64,000 nucleotides of DNA, taken from Nematopogon swammerdamellus (lineage: Eukaryota > Arthropoda > Insecta > Lepidoptera > Adelidae). Numbering within the stretch: the stretch's first letter is position 1; each line of letters begins with the position of its first letter. The translations under genes were made by a program, and so were the position numbers. Below are positions 31,440 through 40,244 of the stretch, one piece after another. Location: positions 21,375,596 to 21,439,595 of the forward strand of contig OX336343.1 of the NCBI GenBank assembly GCA_946902875.1. Reading direction: 5' to 3'. A model generated the notes under the pieces. It was given only the letters and a program-made list of their open reading frames with translations. It ran no database searches and was not told where the DNA came from.

Positions 31440-31805
31440 TTAACCGAATCAAAAAAAGGAGGAGGTTCTCAATTCGACTGTATTTTTTTTATGTTTGTTA
31501 CCTCAGAACTTTCGACTGGGTGAACCGATTTTGATGATTATTTTTTTATTTGAAAGCTGATGGTGCTTCCCGTGTGGTCCCATTTCAATTTGGTCAAGAT
31601 CGGATTGGAAAGCGAGGCGGTGTACATTAATAGCAAAAAACTGTGAATTAAAAAACTTATATAAAAACCGCCTTCAAAAATGTATGAAATATAAAAAAAT
31701 CTAACCCCAGAGAACGCCTAGAGAGAGAGGCGATAAAGCAAGCAAAAATGATGCATGAAAGAAAACATGAGTGGATGATATATCCTTTGTGATTTGTGTA
31801 GCCTT
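31440..31805 (+). mobile_element. SINE-less diverged relative of the 2.2 kb element
   Basis: Starts 'ttaaccgaatcaaaaaaagg' and 'aggaggttctcaattcgact'. It has 'gtcccatttcaatttggtca' running straight into 'agatcggattggaaagcgag', then 'ccgccttcaaaaatgtatga' and the loop 'aaaatgatgcatgaaagaaa'. The SINE and tandem units of the larger copies are absent, so this shows a simpler ancestral layout. Confidence 0.75.
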
Positions 31806-32025
31806 AATCCAGTTCTTGGTACAGAAAGTGCAAGGAACCGTTGCAAAGGCCTTGCTTTCTATATTAGCACAACCTCGCATTAGACCTATAGATTCCAAGG
31901 AGTCTGCCAGATTTAAATTCCGCGCAGTACATTTGCATACAGCATTGCATTTGCCATTCACCAGTGTTACTGCGCTGTTTGTGATGTCATGTAGGTCATT
32001 TTGTTTCAGTGTCATTATCTTCTTT
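31806..32025 (-). other. Orphan coding-like segment, function unknown
   Basis: The minus strand is open for about 75 codons across this non-repeat stretch and reads MTLKQNDLHDITNSAV, then CNAVCKCTARNLNLADSLES and CTFCTKNWIKA; six cysteines in 40 residues. It is bounded by the element at 31440 and a LINE tail at 32026, so it may be a captured exon piece. No family recognised; a chance open frame is possible. Confidence 0.35.
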
Positions 32026-32181
32026 GGTTGACTGGGAGAAATCCCTGTTAAGGGATAAGTCCGCCGTTGCCCCTCATGTACGATTGTCTGTTTATGTGAA
32101 ATGTTTTTTTGGAGCAATAAAGTTATTTCTATCTATCTTCTTTCTCCTATCATCATCATCATCATCATCATCAATACTAAT
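32026..32181 (+). mobile_element. LINE 3' tail with (ATCT)n, then (ATC)n
   Basis: 'gttaagggataagtccgccg' and 'ggagcaataaagttatttct' followed by a short ATCT tail and an (ATC)7 tract at 32151-32172. Confidence 0.7.
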
Positions 32182-33005
32182 AATAAATCTGTAAGGGATG
32201 GTCATGAAGTAAGTTACTTTGTTTTATAAGATACTGCGTATGTAGACTCTATGTATGATACTAAATCTAAATTGAAAATTGTTTAAAATCTTTTCTGTAT
32301 GTATGTATGTATGTATGTTCCTCCATAACTCTTAAACGGTCATCCGAATTCGATGAAACTTAGTACAAGCAAATTTAACTATAAGGGACATAAGATAGGA
32401 TAATTTCCGGTTACGCTCTCATACAAACCGACTTTTTCCCGGCGCCGAAATAAAGTTAAGGTAGCGAGCTTACTTTATTTTTATTTTTATGGGAAGCTCG
32501 ACAGAGGTGTAGTCCGACGACGCCCACGGGCATTAGAATATTTACGGGGGCTGCGAATACCATGTCGGCCGGCTAGGTGAACCTTCACATTATGTTTGAA
32601 GGATCCCAGACTGTACATTAGAGGAAAGGATGCAGGTGGGAGTGCATTCCACATGTTGGCAACCCTGTAAATAAAGGATTTACAGGATTGATTTGTCCTA
32701 AGTGGAGGAATATAGACAGTGTGTGGATGCATTCCCAACCTGTTGCGCGTGGAACGATGGTAGAATGGGAATGGAGGGATCGCATCGTGCAGCTCCTTGG
32801 AACACTCTCCGTGGTACAGGCGATAGAAAACATACAAAGATCCAACGTCCCTGCAGAGTTGTAAGGTCTCCAAGTTTCGAGATACTCGGGGTCGTTGACG
32901 AGGCGTACAGCACGACGCTGAATCGAATCTACTACTCATACTTACTTACTTACTTTCTTCTTTGTAAATGCGAATTTCACGCGAGCGAGCCGACGACAAA
33001 AGCTA
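32182..33005 (+). repeat. Repeat S interrupted by a LINE
   Basis: Left part 32182-32485 ('aataaatctgtaagggatgg' to 'aaggtagcgagcttacttta'). Right part 32937-33005 ('catacttacttactttcttc' to 'gacgacaaaagctatagtg'). A 'cttactt' motif is found on both sides of the inserted LINE and is a plausible target duplication. Confidence 0.8.
32486..32936 (-). pseudogene. LINE-a2 fragment, 150-codon frame, inserted in S
   Basis: The minus strand reads LETLQLCRDVGSLYVFYRLY, HGECSKELHDAIPPFPF, RSTRNRLGMHPH, SFIYRVANMWNALPPASFP and HLAGRHGIRSP. This is the RT C-terminal region (FYRLYHG..S.EL, R.HPH.V, WNALP) of a Jockey/CR1-type non-LTR retrotransposon. It starts in the C-terminal domain, so the polymerase palm is missing. 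The frame stays open for 150 codons, so insertion is relatively recent. It ends with a short 3' UTR and A-run (T-run on plus near 32486). Confidence 0.85.
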
Positions 33006-33364
33006 TAGTGTTTTATAAAGTATGAGCGGTTTCATCTAGCGAACGTATAATCGAGATTTCAATAACAATTTCAATTATTTTCAAATTATTGGAAAACACC
33101 ATCCAAACTAGTTTTTTGTATATTGTACATACATACTTACGTATGTATGACTAAGCTTCTAATGGCTCTCATACTCTGAAGCACGTTACAAGCTGTGCAA
33201 AAGTCAAGTAGGTACCGTCTTAAATACTTTATATTGCTTAAGGTTAAGTGCAACTTAATGACTTTAAGTCACTTTCGTAACTGGCGGATGAAGAGTTAAA
33301 CCCATAATGTCACTTTGTAATTTTAATGTGTGGGTAGGCACTTATAACACCAGCCTGCCTATTT
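33006..33364. other. AT-rich spacer
   Basis: Nothing recognised. Confidence 0.4.
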
Positions 33365-33860
33365 ATATATATTTTATTTAGACCCATTTTTCTGTCCCGT
33401 ACAGTTATGTGTGCTTGTACTAAGTTTCATCAAATTTGGATGATCGGTTTAAGAGTTATGAAGGAACATACGTACATACATACAGAAAATATTTCTAAAA
33501 ATCATCAATTTAGTTTTAGTATCATACAATAGAGTCTACAAACGCAATATCTCATGAAACAAAGTAACTTACTCCACGACCATCCTTCCTTATTCCTTCC
33601 TTACCTATAATAAAATCCAACGTCTGCTTTCTGTCTGAGTGTCTGAGTGTATGTCTGTCTGTCCGCTTATAACTCGAGAACCACTGAACCGATTTTAATA
33701 AAAAAAAATTCTACGGATAGCTTGATTCTTCCCATCAACTATAGGCTACTTACTATCACGCTAAATGGCTTATGAGGTTAGCAGTGAAGTGAAATATGAG
33801 AGCGGGCGGAGCCGCGGGCACAGCTTGTCCCTTATAAATTTATTATTAGTGTTGATAAGT
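33365..33860 (-). repeat. Repeat S interrupted by repeat R
   Basis: S on the minus strand runs from about 33365 ('tctgtcccgtacagttatgt') to 33597 ('tactccacgaccatcc') and resumes at 33833 with 'cccttataaatttattatta'. R (plus) occupies 33598-33832 ('ataaaatccaacgtctgctt' to 'gccgcgggcacagctt'). Confidence 0.75.
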
Positions 33861-33964
33861 TCGGCTTTGCTCATTCCTGTTATTCAAAAATGTTTTTTTA
33901 ATGTAAGGGATGAGGTATTTCTTTTGTAAATATTTAGCTGGAATGGTTCCCTACATCACCCACT

Positions 33965-34080
33965 GTGATTACTAAACGTGGTGATCGGTGGTGTGGTGTA
34001 AAATTTACAAGAGTCTTTGCAGCATAACACCGATTACTCTGCTTACCCCGATTGTCGGGTTTACAGCGTAATGTAATTTC
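33965..34080 (+). mobile_element. X retroposon, 3' third only
   Basis: 'actaaacgtggtgatcggtg' to 'cccgattgtcgggtttacag'. Severely 5'-truncated. Confidence 0.75.
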
Positions 34081-34633
34081 AACGAATTGCTCAGTCGTTA
34101 CATTAGGAACCAGTCCATACCCTACCCCACTGGATCGCTCATTAGGTGCACAATACCTTGGGTCATTAACGTCGGAGCAGTCATTGTTATCGATGAATCA
34201 GAAAGAGTTAAAAACGCTGTAACTGTTACTGTAAACGTGAGCAACTTTCTATCGACCAAAGTGACTTTTTATCGACAAATCGCCGCGCGCAGATTCGCTT
34301 CCCTATGCCATAAAACTTTATTGCCAACCGGACAGGAGATTTTGATACTACTATGGTAACATATTATATAGATACATAATATCATGGTTTTTATAGTATG
34401 CAATTTTTATTTTTGGAACGGAGTTCCATATCTCACGTTACACTCCTGACAACTGGCGAATGAAACTAGGCCGAAAAAAGTGTAAGACTTCAACCGTCAC
34501 GACACTTTTGGTGTAGTTTGTTTGAACGATCCAGAGTTTACCCGTTCTGTAGAGGAAATATCTGCAGAATCGATTGGTACGCATCTGTGGTAAGTCCAGC
34601 GTGTAGGGATGCTATCCCTGCCCAGTGCGTGTG
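34081..34633. other. Spacer with LINE-a scrap at 34530-34625
   Basis: 34087-34359 is open for 90 codons with no recognised motif. 34530-34625 matches LINE-a ('cagagtttacccgttctgta', 'tctgcagaatcgattggta') on the minus strand. Confidence 0.45.
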
Positions 34634-35031
34634 GTTTTTTTTTAATGGAAACTGACACGGTTGGCTACATCACCTACAACATCCGTGATGTCAGCCCATA
34701 ACACCGGGTGAACTAGGTGCCATGTCAGTGCTTCCCTTCGGTCGTGCCGGCTACACTGAACTGGACGGAAAACACAAACTATTTACATAGCCGTTTCGAC
34801 CGACGACGTTTCATTCAGTGCGGTGGTACCAATCCGGGCAGGTTGAACCCTACCACCTAGTAAGGTAAAAAGGAAAGGAACCTACAGTTTTACGTGGAAT
34901 CCGAACCATGTTCAGCCTCCAACGGTCGAGCGGTCACCCATCTAAGTACTGACCGCGCCCAGCGTTGCTTAACCATCAATAGCGACCATCAATAGTCTAC
35001 TGTCTGCACCACTGAGCTATCGAGGCTGACG
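34634..35031 (-). mobile_element. SINE-A, full length
   Basis: Minus strand: box A 'cgatagctcagtggtgcaga', 5S-like 'ttaagcaacgctgggcgcgg' and 'tcagtacttagatgggtgac', box B 'catggttcggattccacgta', central domain, tail, A-run. Carries small duplications ('cgaccatcaatag', 'cgacgacg'). Confidence 0.9.
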
Positions 35032-35365
35032 CGGTGCGGAGGTTTAACCAAGTAATAGTAGCATGAGTTTACACCAGCTCGAAAGGTCGATACGCCACAC
35101 ATGCAATTGAATTCTTCGTCGAAACCAGTCAAATTACGAGCCACCAGCGGTTCGTGCCCGACTGGTGTTTGAAGCAATCGCTGTGCTGGTTGCCCAAGAT
35201 AACTGGCCCCACATGTTACATGCATGCATATGGAGGTTACGTAATGCTACGCCGCCGGACAACTGCCTTTGTATTGTGTTAAACTTTTATCCTAAAGGCG
35301 TTCGACCATCACCTATGCGTTGGTGGAGTGTGGTAACCATGGTTGAGGATAGCACCGTTTCTAGG
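35032..35365. other. Spacer, nothing recognised
   Basis: No repeat match or motif found. Confidence 0.4.
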
Positions 35366-35467
35366 TTTCCGTATCCATACGGATGCCTTTCTGTCCGTCT
35401 GTCTGTCTGTCCGTTCGTCCGTCCAAGGCTCCTGTATCTTTTGAACCGTAATATGTATGTATGTATA

Positions 35468-35863
35468 CAACGTGTCCCAAAACTCAACGTCAAGCGGGAA
35501 CCAGGGTGTAGGCCAGTTTATGACTATCCAGGGAAAAATAAGAAAACAATCGGAGTGATTTGTTTTTTATGATGCATTTTTTGAAAAACGTTGAAAATTG
35601 ACATCTCGTACAAAATTTTTAGGTACTACCACTACAAATTTGCAAATACAATTCACTGCTCTCTCAGCTATTGATCAGTATCCCAAATAAAATGCCCATA
35701 GTTTTATCACACAAAAATATTAAGTAAAAGTTTCAACGTTTTTCAAAAAATGCTCATATCATAAAAACCAAATTACTCCGATTTTTTTGCTTATTTTTCC
35801 CTAGGTAGTCATAAACTGGCCTACTCCCTGGTTCCCGCTTGACGTTGAGTTTTGGGACACGTT
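35468..35863. mobile_element. Foldback MITE F4
   Basis: Long inverted arms: 'acgtgtcccaaaactcaacg' with 'cgttgagttttgggacacgt', and 'ggccagtttatgactatcca' with 'ctaggtagtcataaactggc'. Pairing extends about 140 bp. Noncoding. Confidence 0.95.
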
Positions 35864-35867
35864 ATAA

Positions 35868-36002
35868 AATTTTTATTGAACACCAATTTATACAAATTAG
35901 TCACAATAGGTGAGCTCAATGCCGTAAGGCATTCTATTCTAACCAACCAACCAATATGCAGGCGAACAAGAATAATTTGTGGCAATGTATTAAGAAGTAA
36001 AG
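35868..36002 (-). mobile_element. LINE 3' tail, type e
   Basis: Minus strand: 'gaatgccttacggcattgag' type block and 'actaatttgtataaattggt' then 'gttcaataaaaatttt'. Same 3' UTR at 38975-39125 (plus) and about 55730-55810 (minus). Confidence 0.7.
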
Positions 36003-36474
36003 CAAAGTAGACGGTTGAAATTTTCAAAGAATATGTATAAAAAAATTCATATTTGTGTTAGCAAAAAGTAAAAAATAAGGGGTCCCCGTACAAGAAACGT
36101 GCTAACAATCAATCATGTTTACGTTACTCGATAAGTAGATGGCGCTACGGGCAGTTTTGTATGGCAGATACCAAAGATAGACGGATATGGTTTTTTTTTC
36201 AGGTTCTTCAGATTCAGGTTTGGTATAGATAGAGGATCTACTGAACCCTCTGTGCGCGAGTAAAACTCGCACTTTACCGATTTTTTGGTAAGTATAAGTT
36301 TTGAGAATAAAAAATTGTGGTCTCATTAATTTTTGTCTTGAATAACAACGTCTTGTAATACTAAAAACTGGGTTTATAATTATCGTGGATAATGTACTTC
36401 TCAGTACATTTTTGTTTTTGCGTGTGCTTTGTATAGTGTCGGGTCCCTTTTGCTAATACATTTAAACGTCCAAA

Positions 36475-36597
36475 GGTTGGCTTGAAGAAATCTCTGTAAG
36501 GGATAAGTCCGCATTTTCACCACTTGTAAATGTTCTAATGTGCTTGTTAGTTAAATGTGTCTTGGAGCAATACACTATTTTCTATCTATCTTATCAA
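36475..36597 (+). mobile_element. LINE 3' tail with (ATCT)n
   Basis: 'aagaaatctctgtaaggga' to 'cttggagcaatacactattt' and an ATCT tail; same type as 23086 and 32026. Confidence 0.65.
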
Positions 36598-36844
36598 TCT
36601 CTTTTGAAGGAAATGTGCTTATGGTAACAATACATTTTAATTAAAAACGCGCGGTTGCAAAGTACGGACGACAACGTCAAACGATACAAAATGTCAAAAG
36701 ACAAAGTTGAGAGCCGATTGAGACCGCTTCATATAACTTTTCAAGCTTGTGAAACTCCCAGAATGTTCCCCGCCTAAATTAACGATAAATAAATTAATAT
36801 TGTCTGAAGTAGAGGTGAAATGTTAACGAAATCTTTGCTTACAT

Positions 36845-37115
36845 ACATGCATACACACCACATGCCGTATACCGAGAATCAGGGTGGTAAGCAGAGTAAT
36901 CGGTGTTGTGCTGCAAGTACTTTTGCAAATTACAGCACAACACCGTCCACCACATTTAGCAAACTATTATGACAAGATAACTATCAAGCAGCAAGTAAGG
37001 CATGAATGCCCCGGTGGAAAGACCGTGCCAATCGCCTTGTTCCTTATCCCTTACGACATGCACGGGGAGAGATGCAGTTGGCTATACTAAGCTATTTTAA
37101 GTACGATACTTTGTC
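36845..37115 (-). mobile_element. X retroposon, minus strand
   Basis: From 'catgcatacacaccacatgc' (3' end) through 'taatcggtgttgtgctgcaa' to 'cacggggagagatgcagttg'. Near-complete, diverged. Confidence 0.8.
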
Positions 37116-37220
37116 TAGAAATATGCCAAAAAGACTGGTATGATGTTCATAAGTGTTTTATGTTATAAAGAACTTATCAATGAATTATAACTAGAAAATT
37201 TAAACTAACCTAAAACTAAA

Positions 37221-38359
37221 TTAACCTATAAAATATATTTCGTGTAACTGTTTTGCCCCCGGGATAATGCCGAGCATACCTGCCGCGTTCCCGCTCTGGA
37301 TTATCAAGCTAATCCTTTGGCGGACGTATGCGAGGCATGAGGGGTGACCTATGGCGGTCGCCGTCCCCGACCCTATCTCGTGGGCACAAGCTTTCGCCTC
37401 CTCCGACCATGAGGCGAAGGTTTCGACGGCGAAGGCCCAAACCTACTCTGTTCTACAGGTACTATCATGGACGCTGCTCGGAGGAACTTTCTTCCCTTAT
37501 TCCTTGCCATCCAATCTATCTTCACAACACTCGCCGCAGAGAAACTGAGCACCCTTTTGTTTTGACATTGGGCTTTTGAGAACCCATCGGTTCTCCAAAT
37601 CGTTTCTTTATCGCACCGCCTGTGTGGAACTGTCTCCCGGCGAGTGTGTTCCCGAATCCTTTAACCTGGGTGTCTTCAAACGTCGTATCAACGGGCTAGA
37701 CAGCCTACCAACAGTCCGCAAATCTACTGGCATGGCGCCTCACTGAGCGAGGTTTCGCGAGGAGAGGGGTTTTTGGCTCTGTCGACTGTACCATTGGTCC
37801 CTCGACACAGCCACCCATGTTAGTTTACATAAAAAAAAACAATAATTACAGCTAATTTTTCGTAATTTCCTGCATGGTGTCGACGCATTTTGCGTCCCAG
37901 ACTAACGTCCTCCCATTCTTCCATATTGCAATCGTCATGCCGTCGGGGCGCTTTTCATCCTCACGGCACAGACCTGGTGGTTCAAGGATATTAGGGAATT
38001 CGATAGAAACCTATTTTAAGGACATCGTTTAATTCATGATGTTGAGCGTACCGGTGCACGTTTATGGCATAGGTCAGTCCGTGGTAGCCGAACGGTTCGG
38101 CAGTAGCTCCACACGCGAATGTGTGGGGTTTATATAATATTTTACGACCAAGTTTGAGTGCCATTCTAATGTGAAGGTTATCTGGGTCCAGCGGCGTGCC
38201 GATTGAGCGAGATGGGATAGCATGAGTGGAAGCCGTCAGTCGGGCTTTTGTGGTGGCAGATGTCTCACTCGTCACAATGTTAAACATAATTTTGACTAAA
38301 GGAGTTTCCCATTGGTTTTTGGATCGCGGGCTTTGTCCGCCTGATCTGTGTTTTCGCAC
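37221..38359 (-). pseudogene. Relic 2 of RT-linked nuclease-like domain, split by a LINE
   Basis: Minus strand, first block 38359-37991: KNQWETPLVKIMFN, TKARLTASTHAIPSRS, HIRMALKLGRKILYKPHTFA, CGATAEPFGYHGL and RYAQHHELNDVLK. After a frameshift: NILEPPGLCREDEKRPDGM, NGRTLVWDAKCVDTMQE down to about 37860. Beyond a LINE-c insertion (37443-37832): AFAVETFASWSEEAKACAHE, RQRISLIIQSGNAAGMLGII and HEIYFIG-stop at 37221. PD (in KRPDG) and D-A-K (in WDAKC) fit a PD-(D/E)XK-like pattern; that is inference. About 35 residues expected between VDT and VET are missing. Family known to me as a domain linked to reverse transcriptases in animals. Confidence 0.75.
37443..37832 (+). pseudogene. LINE-c inserted into relic 2
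   Basis: Plus strand, LFYRYYHGRCSEELSSLIP, TRRRETEHPF, then a block with 'gtgtggaactgtctcccggc' and 'aacctgggtgtcttcaaacg', 3' UTR 'cagccacccatgttagttta', and an A-run at 37829. It is 5'-truncated at the FYRYY motif. Small indels break the frame. Confidence 0.8.
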
Positions 38360-38974
38360 CTTTTGAATTTAAAGCATCGTCTATAAGAATATTTCCAACC
38401 ATTTGGTCGACTAAATTCGAACGCTGTGCATATCTATAAAATTTTCTCCTAAATCCATCTTCCCCTAATCAGTGTCTATTTTCAAAGGACACATAGACAT
38501 TTATATTTAGCGACTCCACAATAATAAATAATATATTTTAATATTTAACAATCTTAGAATTGATCATACATTAATAAACGAATATGAATAGCTTACTAAA
38601 CAAAACATTATTATAAAAATGAAAACAACATAACAACAACGACGAGTGTCTTCCAGACTCTGCGTTCAGTCACAATTTTTAAAATAATGACTGCACCTGA
38701 CCATGAATCCTCATAAACCGCCTAAATAGTTTCAAAAAGGCTGGACAATTAAAAAGGATTCTGCAAACTCACGACCTTGGAAATATGCGTACGTGTTGCC
38801 TTTTTCCCCACTGCTCGACTCGAGTGCTCAACCCAGTTGAGCAGTGGGTCATTTATATGCTTGGAAAATTTGTATGATTGTTATAAAAGATGCAAGTTTA
38901 TTATATCATAATATATATGCGTATTAAAGTATTTATGTAGTATTCGTATGTAATTCATCAAACATAATTCTTTA
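38360..38974. other. AT-rich spacer
   Basis: Contains 'tgactgcacctgaccatgaa', which loosely resembles 49890-49910 ('tgaccgcatctgatcgtaaa'); possibly an old shared repeat. No gene. Confidence 0.4.
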
Positions 38975-39136
38975 CCGTCTAACACATTGCCACAAATTCT
39001 TGTTCGCTTGCATGTACTTCTCCCACATCCCAAATGTTAGTTAGAATAGAATGCCTTGCGGCATTAAGTTCGCCTATTGTGCCTAATTTGTATAAATTAG
39101 TGTTCAATAAAGTATATATATATACATACAAGATTT
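38975..39136 (+). mobile_element. LINE 3' tail, type e
   Basis: 'gaatgccttgcggcattaag', 'gcctaatttgtataaattag', 'tgttcaataaagtatatata'; the TA-rich end is the tail. Confidence 0.7.
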
Positions 39137-39365
39137 TCGGTGACAGGCTCGCCACCTCTCACCTTGGCACGATACTTCCACCGAGTCATGCAGCAGGTGG
39201 GTCTTCGTGCCTTACTTGCTGCTTGATCGATTGAATCTTGTTCGAATAATTTGCGAAACGTGGTGGTCGGTGTTGTGCTGTAATTTACCAGAGTTCTTGC
39301 AGCACAACACCGATTACTCTGCTTACCCCGATTGTCGGGATTTAGCGTGTGATATGCATGTATGT
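39137..39365 (+). mobile_element. X retroposon, 5'-truncated, 11-bp target duplication
   Basis: Runs from 'tcggtgacaggctcgccacc' to 'gatatgcatgtatgt'. The 11-mer 'atacaagattt' is present at 39126-39136 and 39366-39376. Variable 5' truncation with a target duplication is what reverse transcription primed at the target site yields. Confidence 0.9.
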
Positions 39366-39376
39366 ATACAAGATTT

Positions 39377-40098
39377 AATTAAATAGATTTTTTAAATAAA
39401 ATATTTTTTTATTTTCTTTTTTTATAATATACTAAATATTAATAAACGACATGTGTTTCCAGGTCCGCTAGAAAGCCGCGCCGGTGAAGGAAGCAATGTT
39501 TAATTACTATGTTTTCTTTTGTCGCTTCGGAGAAATCGCGCGAAAGTTGCATCGACGTTCCGGTCCGGTATCAACTGAGTGCAACTGCTTCTATAGAACC
39601 TACTGCTTGTGGAGCCATTAAATATAATGCTTGGATGTCCCATGAAGATATAATCTGATTGATTAGGGAAAGATGGAATTAGGAGGAAATTCTATATTCA
39701 GACAAAATGAAGATTTTGATACGATTTCTTGAGCTCGCACTGTGAATTGAGACGAAATCCGGGAAAATTACAAGACACATTTTACATTCAAAATAAACTG
39801 GTTATTTAGGTTAAAGATATTTCACATGTAGTCATAAGGGATTTTTGACTACAAAACATCGGTATAAAGCAATCTGGACAAAAGGAATTAAACTAAAATC
39901 CAACTTTTAGGAACAATACAATATTTACGTTTGGATCAGAATCAAATTATTGGGCTTGCAACAGGAGAATACTAGTAACTTTACAACTTCACTTAGAAAT
40001 TAAATTATATTTTAAAAACTTCGCAGTGATAGGTTAAATTATTTCTCGCTTTTGCTGTAGAAAGAAACTCTTATGATATGTAGCTTACACGCCAAGGA
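39377..40098. other. AT-rich spacer
   Basis: Nothing recognised. Confidence 0.4.
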
Positions 40099-40244
40099 CT
40101 TGGGAAGCTACTCATCGAGGCGTCTGGTGACAAAACGTGCCCACAGTGATCTCAAAGAAAAAATATGCGGCCATTCATTGGGGGAATGCTGCCTCCATAT
40201 TCGGGATGATGCCCATTTTCCGGACGATGGAAGAGTATTTTTAA
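40099..40244 (+). pseudogene. Relic 3 of RT-linked domain, C-terminal end
   Basis: LGKLLIEASGDKTCPQ, stop or frameshift, then KYAAIHWGNAASIFGMMPIF and MEEYF-stop at 40244. This fits the family's 'LIEASGD..Q.IS.AIQ.GNAAS..GT.P' end, and its C-terminus resembles that of relic 2 (HEIYF). Only about 48 codons remain. Confidence 0.6.

Larger units (their letters stand above)
35366..36285 (-). repeat. Repeat G interrupted by two elements
   Basis: 35366-35460 is one part of G ('ctaggtttccgtatccatac', CTGTC tract) and 36003-36285 the remainder, ending in 'gcgcgagtaaaactcgcact'. The gap holds MITE F4 and a LINE tail. Confidence 0.75.

Noticed and set aside
35165..35572. 135-codon plus frame
   Set aside because: It crosses from spacer through repeat G into a foldback MITE; a chance frame across unrelated pieces.
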